Assembly: GCA_030427485.1 (NCBI GenBank) | Contig: JAUICG010000030.1 | Coordinates: 1 to 55,214, forward strand | Direction of reading: 5' to 3' | Origin: Gammaproteobacteria bacterium | Lineage (GTDB): Bacteria > Pseudomonadota > Gammaproteobacteria > Pseudomonadales > Halieaceae | DNA: 55,214 bases | In this document: one piece after another, positions 26,697-35,332 of the stretch | Layout: each line of letters starts with the position of its first letter | How positions within the stretch are numbered: position 1 is the stretch's first letter | The notes under the pieces: generated by a model | Databases searched by the model: none | What the model saw: only the letters and a program-made list of their open reading frames with translations | Told to the model about the DNA's origin: nothing | Program-made: the position numbers and the translations under genes

Positions 26697-27521
26697 ATGG
26701 AGTATCCATCGAGAAAGCTGCAGGTCAACGGAATAGCGATGAATGTCGTGATTGCCGGTGAAGGGCCGGATGTATTGCTGGTGCACGGTTACCCCGATAC
26801 CCACCGGGTCTGGCGCCGGCAGATACCCGCGCTGGTTGCGGCCGGCTACCGGGTGATCGCACCGGACACGCGCGGTTGCGGTGACACTGAGATCAGCTCC
26901 CGGCGCAGTGACTACCATATTGACAACCTCGTGGCGGACCTCGTCGCACTCCTCGATGAACTGGGCATCGCAAAGGTAAAACTGGTCGGCCATGACTGGG
27001 GCTCGGCCATCTGCTGGCAGTTGGTGATAAACCACCCACGGCGTGTCGAGTGCTATGTCGCCCTGTCCACCGGTCACCCGATGGCCTACCGACGCGGCGG
27101 TCTGGCGCAGAAATTAAAGGGGTACTACACACTGATGTTCCAGTTGCCCCGGTTTCCCGAGTGGCTGCTCAGCAGTTTCAACTGGCTGGGGTTCCGGTTG
27201 CTGACTGACTATCCCGAGGAACAAGTGCACTGGCAGTCGCAACTGTCGCGCCCGGGTCGCCTGGCGGCCGGTTTGAACTATTACCGGGCGAACGCGAGGA
27301 TTTTTATCGCCGGCCACGCCGACAACGCCAGGGTGCCGGTGCTGGGCGTCTGGAGCAGCGGCGATCACTTCCTTGCCGAGGGTCAGATGCGCGAGTCCGC
27401 CAGGTTTGTGGATGACAGCTTCCGCTATGTCCGGCTCGAAGGGCCCAATCACTGGCTGCAGTTGAGTGGCGCCGACCAGTTCAATCCGGTACTGCTGGAC
27501 TATCTGGCCGAGGATCGCTGA
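26697..27521 (+). CDS. Alpha/beta hydrolase, epoxide-hydrolase-like
   Basis: 274 residues. HGYPDTHRVW (oxyanion HGxP), APDTRGCGDTE, and the nucleophile elbow VGHDWGSA with Asp as nucleophile, the pattern of epoxide hydrolases and haloalkane dehalogenases. The cap region has aromatic residues (YYTLMFQLPRFPEW). The late His is in GPNHWLQL. It most likely opens an epoxide made by an oxygenase or hydrolyses an ester or halide. The gene is 1 nt from the next start, so it is firmly within the operon. Confidence 0.85.
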   Translation: MEYPSRKLQVNGIAMNVVIAGEGPDVLLVHGYPDTHRVWRRQIPALVAAGYRVIAPDTRGCGDTEISSRRSDYHIDNLVADLVALLDELGIAKVKLVGHDWGSAICWQLVINHPRRVECYVALSTGHPMAYRRGGLAQKLKGYYTLMFQLPRFPEWLLSSFNWLGFRLLTDYPEEQVHWQSQLSRPGRLAAGLNYYRANARIFIAGHADNARVPVLGVWSSGDHFLAEGQMRESARFVDDSFRYVRLEGPNHWLQLSGADQFNPVLLDYLAEDR

Positions 27522-27522
27522 C

Positions 27523-28695
27523 ATGATTCTCGGCATAAACCATGTCACGCTCTCGGTGCCTTCGCTGGATGCCGCACTGGACTTTTACCGCGGTCTGCTC
27601 GGGCTCGAGCTTGTCGCCCGCATGTCCTGGGACGCGGATTCAAAAATGTCACGCACGGCGAGTCAGGTCATGGGGGTAGCAGGCACCGCCGCCGACGCCG
27701 TGCATTTGCGCGCTGCCAACCTGGTGCTCGAGATTTTCGAGTTCAGGGCCGGCGAGCCCCGGGCGCAAGACCCGGAGCGACCGGTGGTCGACCACGGCCT
27801 TACGCATATCTGCCTCGCGGTGGAGGACCTCGATCAGGAATACCGGCGTCTGAAAAATGCTGGAATGGAGTTTCTTGGTGCGCCCGTCACGGTCGCCCCG
27901 GGTGTGCGCTCGGTCTACGGGCGTGACCCCTTTGGCAATGTGGTCGAACTGGAAGAGGCGACGGGGCGGGTGGTTGCCAGCGTATCGGCGCTGGAGGCGG
28001 TCAAGGGCCGCGTCTTCGACGTTGCGCTCGGCATCGTGTGTGCCGCAGTGTTTCTCGCTTTCGTGTTGTGGCAAACGCCCTCGCTGTGGCATGACCCGCT
28101 TACGCCGGCGGAGATCGATCACTATACAGCCCGGTTGGAGCAGCACGTGGTGTTGCCGGCTGATGAAAAGGCAGCCTTCATTGCCAGGGTGCGCGCATGG
28201 GCCGCTGCGGATGACGGCCGTCCGGTGTTGCTGGTAAACCTGATGCGCTATCGCGACACTCTGTCGGCGTTGCCGCCGGGCAGTACATTCAGCACGCCCG
28301 GCGAGGCGAACGACTACTACGAACAGCGGGTGGTGCCGCTTGCCCTGAAGCGGGGTGAATACCCGCTGCTTGGCGGCGGGGCGCAGGCGCAAAGCCTGAC
28401 TGCGTCCGATGCCGAAGATGCCAACCGGTGGGAGCGCGTGGTGGTGATGCGCGCACCGAGCCGGCGCGCGTTTATCGAGTTCATGGCGGACCCGGCCTAC
28501 GGTCCGGCCATTCCCTACAAAATGGCCGCGGCCGACGTGGTGCTGATACCGATTGATTCCGAGATGGTGATACCGGATCTGCGCTGGCTGGTCGGCGGGC
28601 TGCTGGCGATCCTGTACCTGGCCATCCGCTGGTACCGCAGCGCAAGGGCGCTGCGCAGGGCTACCCGTTTTCAACCGGCAGGAGAGATATCATGA
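27523..28695 (+). CDS. VOC domain fused to two membrane segments and a ferredoxin-like (DUF1330-type) domain
   Basis: 390 residues. Residues 1-145 form a glyoxalase/VOC unit (MILGINHVTLSVPSLDAALD; GLTHICLAVEDLDQEY; RDPFGNVVELEE, with metal-site His and Glu). Then come a TM helix (about 170-190, GIVCAAVFLAFVLW), about 150 residues resembling the DUF1330/antibiotic-monooxygenase ferredoxin fold (VLLVNLMRYRD; VVMRAPSRRAFIEFMADPAY) and a second TM helix (about 350-368) with a basic tail. The ATG at 27523 follows the previous stop directly. The combination is unusual. It may couple an isomerase or dioxygenase-like step to the inner membrane. Confidence 0.75.
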   Translation: MILGINHVTLSVPSLDAALDFYRGLLGLELVARMSWDADSKMSRTASQVMGVAGTAADAVHLRAANLVLEIFEFRAGEPRAQDPERPVVDHGLTHICLAVEDLDQEYRRLKNAGMEFLGAPVTVAPGVRSVYGRDPFGNVVELEEATGRVVASVSALEAVKGRVFDVALGIVCAAVFLAFVLWQTPSLWHDPLTPAEIDHYTARLEQHVVLPADEKAAFIARVRAWAAADDGRPVLLVNLMRYRDTLSALPPGSTFSTPGEANDYYEQRVVPLALKRGEYPLLGGGAQAQSLTASDAEDANRWERVVVMRAPSRRAFIEFMADPAYGPAIPYKMAAADVVLIPIDSEMVIPDLRWLVGGLLAILYLAIRWYRSARALRRATRFQPAGEIS

Positions 28696-30140
28696 GTGCA
28701 AGCGACTATTGCCCGCCCCTGATCCAGCTCGCGTTCTCCGTGGTCGACCTGCGCCGTACCGAACGCTGGTTTCACGACGGCCTTGGCTTTCTGCCGTCCG
28801 GCGGGAATATGCGGATGATGAGCGGGCCGTTGGCGAGCCGGGTGCAGGGCATACCGCGCGTGGCGTCCTGCGCCTGGTGGATGGTCGCCCGCAACCGCTG
28901 GTTCCAGTTGGAGATGTTTCAGTTCCGACGGCCGATAGCGGCGTTGATGCCCGCGGACTTTCGTCCCTGTGACATCGGCTACACCCGTATGGGTGTGCAT
29001 GTGCATGACTTCGACGCGGCGCTTGCGAATCTCGCGCAACTGGGCAGCGTGCCGCTGGGCGGTGTGCAGGGCGAGCCGGGCAGTCGCCGCGCCTGCGTAC
29101 GCAATCCCGACGGTGTCTATGTCGAAATCATGGAGGACGATCCATTGCCGCAGGCGCCGGGCGGCGAGCGCGAAGGTTGTCCGGTAGCCGTGCGTTCGGT
29201 GACCATGTCGACCCCCGACCTCGAAGCCTCAGTGGCGTATCTCACCGCGGTAAATGGCCACGGGCCCGAAGCGATCGACCTGCACACGCCCGAGCATGAA
29301 GCCTTGTGGGGCTTGTCGGGCGCGACCTGCAAACGGGCAATATTTCGCTCTGGCGACATCCTGCTCGAGATCGTCCAGTATCTCGACCCGGTGGGCGTGC
29401 CCCGGTCCGCCGACTACTGCCTGTCCGACCAGGGCATTCTCAATGTCGCCTATGGCGCCCGCACAAAATCTGATCACACCCGGATCTACGATCGCGCTAT
29501 GGCGTTCGGTGCGCGGCCCAATTGTCGTCCGCTGCATTTCAACGGTGGCGGCATTGTCTACATGAACGACAACATGGGGTTCTCGGTGGAGGCGACATGG
29601 ATGCCGGCGGGCAAACACGATCTCAAGTATGGCTTCGAGCCCGTGCCGCGTGATCAGCGGCCACAGCATGACAAACTGCAGGTCGCCGGTCGCGTAAATA
29701 TAGCGGCGCCGGTAGCGGTGGTGTGGGCAATTCTCAACGACCAGGATGCAATGGCGCAGTGGATCGGTTTCGACACGGTGCAGCGCACCCGCGACGGCGT
29801 GCCCGGGCCCAACGATTACGGCGCACAGCGCGCCATGCGGGGCAGGCCCGGCCGGGTGATCGAACAGATCACCGGTATCGATTTCCACTCGGCTATTCGG
29901 TACCGGGTCATCGACGGCGGTCCGCTGCAGTTCCACAACGGCGAGATACGCTTGCGCCCCACGAGTGACGGTACCGAGGTGGCGTGGTCAATTCGTTTTC
30001 GCAACAGGTATCCGCTGACAGGCGCACTGTTGCGCGCGGTGATGCAGAAAATGCTGGACGCAATGCTGCACGGCGGGCTCAAACCGCATGCCGAGCGTAT
30101 CGCGGCGACGGAACAGCGTTCGCAGCCCGTAGCCGTGTGA
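28692..30140 (+). CDS. Two VOC domains fused to an SRPBCC (START-like) domain
   Basis: 482 residues. Residues 1-155 and 160-310 look like VOC units (LIQLAFSVVDLRRTERWF ... RNPDGVYVEIMED; VRSVTMSTPDLEASVAYL ... YMNDNMGFSVEATW). From about residue 333 a SRPBCC domain follows (VAGRVNIAAPVAVVWAILND, then the C-terminal long helix). SRPBCC domains bind hydrophobic ligands. The start overlaps the preceding stop (ATGA, 28692-28695), indicating translational coupling. Aromatic or polyketide cyclase-like chemistry is possible; the reaction is unknown. Confidence 0.75.
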   Translation: MSASDYCPPLIQLAFSVVDLRRTERWFHDGLGFLPSGGNMRMMSGPLASRVQGIPRVASCAWWMVARNRWFQLEMFQFRRPIAALMPADFRPCDIGYTRMGVHVHDFDAALANLAQLGSVPLGGVQGEPGSRRACVRNPDGVYVEIMEDDPLPQAPGGEREGCPVAVRSVTMSTPDLEASVAYLTAVNGHGPEAIDLHTPEHEALWGLSGATCKRAIFRSGDILLEIVQYLDPVGVPRSADYCLSDQGILNVAYGARTKSDHTRIYDRAMAFGARPNCRPLHFNGGGIVYMNDNMGFSVEATWMPAGKHDLKYGFEPVPRDQRPQHDKLQVAGRVNIAAPVAVVWAILNDQDAMAQWIGFDTVQRTRDGVPGPNDYGAQRAMRGRPGRVIEQITGIDFHSAIRYRVIDGGPLQFHNGEIRLRPTSDGTEVAWSIRFRNRYPLTGALLRAVMQKMLDAMLHGGLKPHAERIAATEQRSQPVAV

Positions 30141-30170
30141 TCAACAATTGATAGTAATGGATACTCTGTT

Positions 30171-31004
30171 ATGGCCATCAAAAACCTGAACGACAAGATC
30201 GTTGTCGTCACCGGCGCGGCGTCCGGCATCGGCCGGGCGACGGCCCTGGCGTTTGCCCGCGAGGGCGCGAGAATTGTCGCGGCCGACCTCGACGGGGATG
30301 CGCTGGCGGCGGTGTGCCAGGAAATCGAGGCGCTGGGCGCAAGCTGCCTGACCTATGCGGTGAATGTCGCTGACGAGGCAGCCGTGAGGACGTTTGCGGA
30401 GCAGGTGGGCGCGCGCTGGGGTGCGCCCCATGTACTCATCAATAACGCCGGTATCGGCTACCTCGGTCTTTTCCTGCAGAGCGATCTGGCGCACTGGCGG
30501 CGCATTCTCGATGTGAACGTGATGGGAGTGGTGCACGGCTGCTACTTCTTCCTGCCGATGATGATGGCCGAGGGCGGGCCGCGCCATGTACTGAATGTCT
30601 CGTCCTCGGCGGGGAATTTTCCCTCGCCGTCGATGGGCGCCTACGCCGCGTCCAAGGGTGCGGTCAGCATCTGGACCGAGGGTTTGAAGATGGAGCTCGC
30701 CGACAGCAACATCACCGTAACCACGGTCTGTCCGGGTGTCATCAACACGGCCATTGTGCGCAACTGGGCGGGTGTCGCTCCCAGTGTGTCCGACGAGACA
30801 CTGGCGAAACTGCGCGCCTACTACGAAAGCGAGGGCTGCCCGCCCGATGTGGTTGCCCGGGCAATGGTGCGCGCGGTGCGCAGGGATGGCGACATTGTGC
30901 TCAGCGGTCCCAAGGTGGCCCTGGCATACCATGTGCGGCGCATCTCGGTGAAACTGATCCGCGCCATCATGATCAATTTTTCGCGCAGGTCAGGCTACCT
31001 CTGA
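30171..31004 (+). CDS. Short-chain dehydrogenase/reductase (SDR)
   Basis: 277 residues. TGAASGIG at residues 15-22, Asp in AADLDGD suggests NAD preference, NNAGIGYLG, Ser in NVSSSAG, and YAASK active-site Tyr/Lys. The C-terminus is extended and basic with a hydrophobic stretch (LIRAIMINFSRRSG), hinting at membrane association. It lies 30 nt after the VOC-SRPBCC gene. Pathway role (hydroxyl or keto oxidoreduction of the same substrate) is inferred from the operon. Confidence 0.87.
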   Translation: MAIKNLNDKIVVVTGAASGIGRATALAFAREGARIVAADLDGDALAAVCQEIEALGASCLTYAVNVADEAAVRTFAEQVGARWGAPHVLINNAGIGYLGLFLQSDLAHWRRILDVNVMGVVHGCYFFLPMMMAEGGPRHVLNVSSSAGNFPSPSMGAYAASKGAVSIWTEGLKMELADSNITVTTVCPGVINTAIVRNWAGVAPSVSDETLAKLRAYYESEGCPPDVVARAMVRAVRRDGDIVLSGPKVALAYHVRRISVKLIRAIMINFSRRSGYL

Positions 31005-31062
31005 GCGGGTGCCCTGATATTGCGATCATCGTTGAGCGGTTAACCACAGGGGAAGCGTGCGC

Positions 31063-32235
31063 ATGAAAGCCGTCGTCTGCCAGAACTCGGAACTCAATGT
31101 CGTGGACCTGCCGGAGCCCGTTCCCGGAACGGGCCAGGTGCTGCTGGAAGTATTGCGCTGCGGTATCTGCGGCTCGGACTTGCACCTGCGCCATCACTGC
31201 GACCATATGAAGGAACTGGTGGGGCGCATTGGCGGCGCGGCGCACTTTCCGGGGAGCGCGGACCCGGTCGTCTTCGGCCACGAATTCTGTTGTGAGGTGC
31301 TGGAATACGGCCCCGGCTGCACGCGCAAACTGAAACCGGGGACGCGCGTGGTCGCCCAGCCGCTGCTGCGTCAAGGCAAGGATATCTACACGGCGGGGCT
31401 GTCCACGCACGCCACCGGCGCGTACGCGGAACGCATGCTGCTGCAGGAATCGGTGCTCGAGCCGGTACCCAACGGACTGTCGCCGGACATGGCCGCGTTG
31501 ACGGAACCGATGGCCGTGGGCTGGCACGCGGTGCGCCGCAGCGAGATTGGCAAAAAAGATGTGGCCATAGTTATCGGCTGCGGCCCGGTGGGACTGGCTG
31601 TGATATGCGGCCTGAAGGCGCGTGGCGTACGCACCGTGGTCGCGAGCGATTTTTCCAGTGGGCGGCGCGACCTGGCCACTGCCTGTGGCGCCGACGTGGT
31701 GATCGATCCGGCGCTTACCTCGCCGTACGCGAACTGGGAACAATTCGGTTTCTTCATGGACCAGCCGGGCCTGCTCGAGTTCGCGCTGGGCACACGGGAA
31801 AGATTGAATCGCCTGCCGCTGCCCTGGTGGCATGTCTGGCGGGTTGCCGAGGCCATCGGCGGACCGCCGCCGCGCCCGGTTATTTTCGAGTGTGTCGGCG
31901 TGCCGGGCGTGGTGCAGCAAATCATCGACGGCGCGCCCCTGATGTCGCGCGTGGTGGTGGTTGGTGTATGCATGCAAATGGATCGCTACGAACCGGCGCT
32001 GGCGGTGATGAAGGAAATCGACCTGCGTTTCGTGATCAATCACACGCCGCTGGAGTATCGCGATACGGTGCACATGATTGCGCAGGGTAAACTGAATTGC
32101 GCGCCGCTGCTGACCGGCGTGGTCGGGCTGGCCGGCGTGGAGAACGCGTTCGCCGCGCTGCAGGATCCGGAAGTGCACGCGAAAATCCTGATCGACCCGC
32201 GCAGTTCATCGACCAAACCCTGTCACCAGGTGTAG
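31063..32235 (+). CDS. Zinc-type alcohol dehydrogenase (MDR)
   Basis: 390 residues. Catalytic zinc ligands Cys in CGICGSD, His-Glu in FGHEF, and the Rossmann motif GCGPVGLAV. The four-cysteine structural-zinc lobe of classical ADHs is missing between the catalytic domain halves (GTRVVAQPLLRQGKDIYTAG instead). ATG 31063 fits GGGGA nine bases upstream; GTG 31057 is too close. It is the last gene of the operon, overlapping the convergent DUF481 gene by 13 bp. Confidence 0.86.
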   Translation: MKAVVCQNSELNVVDLPEPVPGTGQVLLEVLRCGICGSDLHLRHHCDHMKELVGRIGGAAHFPGSADPVVFGHEFCCEVLEYGPGCTRKLKPGTRVVAQPLLRQGKDIYTAGLSTHATGAYAERMLLQESVLEPVPNGLSPDMAALTEPMAVGWHAVRRSEIGKKDVAIVIGCGPVGLAVICGLKARGVRTVVASDFSSGRRDLATACGADVVIDPALTSPYANWEQFGFFMDQPGLLEFALGTRERLNRLPLPWWHVWRVAEAIGGPPPRPVIFECVGVPGVVQQIIDGAPLMSRVVVVGVCMQMDRYEPALAVMKEIDLRFVINHTPLEYRDTVHMIAQGKLNCAPLLTGVVGLAGVENAFAALQDPEVHAKILIDPRSSSTKPCHQV

Positions 32236-33224
32236 CCCAGGCCCAGCACCCATTCCATATCGTATTTCTTGCCATCGAGCGCACTCAGGCCGGCGCGCTT
32301 ATAGTCCAGCCTGACTTCCGCCACCAGACCCTGGTACAGCGGGAATGTGAGCCCGGTCTTGGACTGGAACAGGTAGCCGTCATCGATTGAAAATACCCAG
32401 CCGAGGTCTCCCGAGTGGGACAGCGCGATGCCCCGCCAGGGTGTCTGCCAGGCCGCGGTCCATTGCATGGCGGCGCCGGGCTCGAGTTCGGGGTCGCGAT
32501 CATCATAGTAGTAATACATTTCCACCGGCCCGCCCTGGAGGCTCATGGTGAGGTCCTCAATCGGTGTGAAGTCGCGGCCCAGGCCGCCACCCACCGCGTA
32601 GACCTCGTTCAGGGCCTCGAACTTGTCGCGGTAGTAGCGAAAGCGGCCAAACCAGTACCAGCCATGGTCGCGCAGGTAGTCGTACTGGTAGTTGGCGTCT
32701 GAATCATCGTCCGTGGTTTCGCCGTCGGATGTCTCGTAGTCGATGCTCACGTCGATCTTGTGGCGGTGGGTGGGCCGCAGCCAGCGCGCGTCCAGGTCGA
32801 GATCGAAATCTTCTGAAGGGCTTGCCCCGCGGTCGATATCCAGCGAGGTGGTGATCTTCCCGCTGGAACGGGTGGCGGCAGGGACGCTCTGCAGGTCGGC
32901 GACGATGACCGGGCGCGACAGCGGTGTCTCACAAGCGACGCTCCACTGGCGGTCTTCCACGGCGACCAGGCAGTCGGGCCGCGCCGCCTCATGGGGGGCC
33001 AGTTCCACCGGGATCTTGCTGCTGGTATGCAGTGTGACTACATCACTCTTGGACACGCTGACGTCGCCGATCTTGTCGGCCTTCCAAACCAGCGTCTTGC
33101 CGCTGATGCTGACCAGTTCCCCCGGCAGCACCGCGCCGTTGTCGAGGCGCAGTTCACCCGCTGTGGCCGCGCAAGCCAGGCACGATAGAAACGTTGCGAT
33201 AATACTGCGACCGGATTCGGACAT
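32223..33224 (-). CDS. DUF481 family outer membrane protein (YdiY-like)
   Basis: 333 residues. Signal peptide to about residue 22 (LACAATA). A short beta-rich module (ELRLDNGAVLPGELVSI, WKADKIGDVSVSKSDV) precedes a DUF481 barrel from about 115 (TTSLDIDRGAS; RKIDV-type strands; DHGWYWFGRFRYYRDKFE). It ends GLGYTW, an OMP-like final aromatic. YdiY relatives are salt- or pH-induced, with unknown role. ATG 33224 is chosen over 33290. Confidence 0.8.
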   Translation of the reverse strand: MSESGRSIIATFLSCLACAATAGELRLDNGAVLPGELVSISGKTLVWKADKIGDVSVSKSDVVTLHTSSKIPVELAPHEAARPDCLVAVEDRQWSVACETPLSRPVIVADLQSVPAATRSSGKITTSLDIDRGASPSEDFDLDLDARWLRPTHRHKIDVSIDYETSDGETTDDDSDANYQYDYLRDHGWYWFGRFRYYRDKFEALNEVYAVGGGLGRDFTPIEDLTMSLQGGPVEMYYYYDDRDPELEPGAAMQWTAAWQTPWRGIALSHSGDLGWVFSIDDGYLFQSKTGLTFPLYQGLVAEVRLDYKRAGLSALDGKKYDMEWVLGLGYTW

Positions 33225-33399
33225 CGGGAGACACCTGCGGAGGACCTCGCGGATAGACTGCGCTTCCTCAAGCCGGGGCAACACAGACATCCGTCACGAA
33301 GTAGGGATTTACCGTGAAAGAATACCCGTGATGCGCCGCGGGTGACAGGAAAAATACAGCCGCGTTCTGGCCGGCCAATCGCGCGGCGCGAGGGACACC

Positions 33400-35202
33400 T
33401 TACTGCCCGTAGCTACCGTTGGGCTCCGGTTCCAGGCAGACAAAGGCGGGCACCTTGTCCTCGTGGGCATAGGCCGGCAGGTTGGAGTTGCTGGCGCAGA
33501 CCTTGCCGTCCTCGGTGAACTCCAGGTCGCGGAACCAGATCACCCGGTTGGGCATCGGGTAGGCGATGAAGCGTTTCTCCGCGGGGAGATAGCGCAGTAT
33601 GCGATCCGTGTTATTGGCAGCAATCCATACATCGCCCGTTTTCGGGTGCACATTCAATGCGTAGGGCATCTCGTACTCCCCTTCGGACAATCCGGGCAGG
33701 CGGATACTCTCGAACTCATGCGTACGCGGATCGAAGCGCATCAGGTAGCCCTCGTCGAACGAGGGAATCCACAGTATGCCGTCCGGACCGAAGCGCAGGC
33801 GCCTGGGGCCCGCGTGCGGGGTGTCGAACTCCGTCACCTCCAGGCTGTCCTTGTCCACGGTGCCAATCTTGTTGGCATACAGTTTTGAATACCACACGGA
33901 GTCGTCCACCGGACTGACGTCAATCCCGTAGGGGGCATTGAAGGCATCCTTGCCGCCGTTCAGCCACTTGTGGTGGGAGAGCACCAGGTTGTAGTTTTTC
34001 TGCGGGAAAAAGGCGATCGTTCTCATCACCAGGCCGCCGAAGGTATCCGACATCCAGCGCAGGAAGCCGTTCGAGGGCAGGCCGATATCGGTGAACTGTT
34101 CGGTGTTCGGGTCGAACTTCATCAACCTGTTTGACACGTTGATCGTGAACCAGAGGTTGTCGTCCCCGTCTTTGCGAATGGTATGCGGGTACAGGCCCTT
34201 GCGCCACAGGAATCCCTGTGGCAGTGGATAGCTCTTCCACTCCCCCGTGCCGGGGTTGAACATCAATAACTCCCCCGACAGGGAGGCGGTGATGTACATG
34301 CGCCCGTCGCGCAGCTGCGCCGCGCTGTGCGGCCCGTGTTTGCCGGTGAATACCCCGATGGGCAGCTGCAAGCCCTGGAAGCGGCCGCCCACAGGCAGGT
34401 CGCTTTCGGGCATATGCACTTCCTCGATCCCGCCGCTCTCGCGATCGAGAACGAAGATCATATCCTTGCCCTCGTCGATACCGTAGAGCTTGCCGTCATT
34501 GCCGACGATCGTGTCGTGCAGGAATGACAGCGCGTCTCCGGCATGCCATTCCTCGACTCGCGCCAGCGCGAGTTCGGGGCTGTAGCTCGGGGTTTGCACC
34601 GTGGTGACCGGCTCGCCGTCGAAGCCTGTATCGATGAGCTCGACGATACGCCGGTGCTCGCCATAGGTGATCCAGGCACCGTAGCCCTCCATGCGCCAGA
34701 CTACCTCGGTCCACTCGCCTTTCGGGCGCGGCCTGCGCGTCAGGGAATTGCCCTGCTGGTGGCAGTAGCTGCACTGGCTGATGAAAATGTCTTTGGTGCG
34801 CTGGTCGGGAAAGGGTAAGGCCGCCGCATGGGCAGAGGCGGTCAGCGAGTCCGATATTTCCTGCGCGCCGGTCAGTGGCTCCAGCGCGAGATTATGCGCC
34901 GCCTCGGTATCGGCTTCGAGTTCGAGTTCGGTATTGAAATCGCGGTACATGGTAGCCCTGCCGCGCAGTTGCACCCGGCCGGTGAAGCCAGTGTGCAGCC
35001 GGTATTTCCCGGCAGCGTTACTGTATACCGTTTCCTTGCGGTCGCGTGCAGCATTCCACAGCGTGATCATTGCGCCGGCCACGGGCTGCCCGTCGGGCGT
35101 CGCCACGCGTCCGCTGACGGTGGCGGCAAAGCCCGATGCGGGCGTGTTCAGAACCGCGGCGACGCACAGGGCGAGGGGGGTAAAAGCGTTTGCAATCTTC
35201 AT
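33400..35202 (-). CDS. Periplasmic c-type cytochrome/Vgb-like beta-propeller with CarboxypepD_reg domain
   Basis: 600 residues. Signal peptide to about 26. Then an Ig-like carboxypeptidase-regulatory domain (VSGRVATPDGQPVAGAMITL, about 28-105), a single heme-c motif CSYCH (residues 144-148) and, from about 215 to the end, repeated SGELLMFNPGTGEW / DDNLWFTINVSN / GDVWIAANNTDRILRY blades of the virginiamycin-B-lyase/NHL propeller type. Such proteins sit next to TonB receptors and are thought to oxidise or cleave imported compounds. A 35-residue ORF ends 4 nt upstream. Enzyme activity is unknown. Confidence 0.82.
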   Translation of the reverse strand: MKIANAFTPLALCVAAVLNTPASGFAATVSGRVATPDGQPVAGAMITLWNAARDRKETVYSNAAGKYRLHTGFTGRVQLRGRATMYRDFNTELELEADTEAAHNLALEPLTGAQEISDSLTASAHAAALPFPDQRTKDIFISQCSYCHQQGNSLTRRPRPKGEWTEVVWRMEGYGAWITYGEHRRIVELIDTGFDGEPVTTVQTPSYSPELALARVEEWHAGDALSFLHDTIVGNDGKLYGIDEGKDMIFVLDRESGGIEEVHMPESDLPVGGRFQGLQLPIGVFTGKHGPHSAAQLRDGRMYITASLSGELLMFNPGTGEWKSYPLPQGFLWRKGLYPHTIRKDGDDNLWFTINVSNRLMKFDPNTEQFTDIGLPSNGFLRWMSDTFGGLVMRTIAFFPQKNYNLVLSHHKWLNGGKDAFNAPYGIDVSPVDDSVWYSKLYANKIGTVDKDSLEVTEFDTPHAGPRRLRFGPDGILWIPSFDEGYLMRFDPRTHEFESIRLPGLSEGEYEMPYALNVHPKTGDVWIAANNTDRILRYLPAEKRFIAYPMPNRVIWFRDLEFTEDGKVCASNSNLPAYAHEDKVPAFVCLEPEPNGSYGQ

Positions 35203-35206
35203 CTGC

Positions 35207-35314
35207 CTATAACCAGCCCAGGAGGTAGGAAACCAGGTGGCCGGTGGCGATCAGCGCCGCCAGCAACACGAGGTTCACTACCAGAATGACGCCGAGAGTT
35301 TTCAGGTAACGCAT
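35207..35314 (-). CDS. 35-residue single-TM microprotein
   Basis: The frame starts MRYLKTLGV, continues with a hydrophobic helix ILVVNLVLLAALIATGHLVS and ends LLGWL before TAG at 35207-35209. It fills the gap between the TonB receptor stop (35333) and the cytochrome/propeller start (35202), on the same strand with 18-nt and 4-nt spacers. A purine run GGGGGAA lies upstream. It is too short for a routine ORF scan. The basic N-terminus and TM helix suggest an inner-membrane peptide, perhaps a partner of the cytochrome. Confidence 0.6.
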   Translation of the reverse strand: MRYLKTLGVILVVNLVLLAALIATGHLVSYLLGWL

Positions 35315-35332
35315 TTGCCTGTTCCCCCGGTG

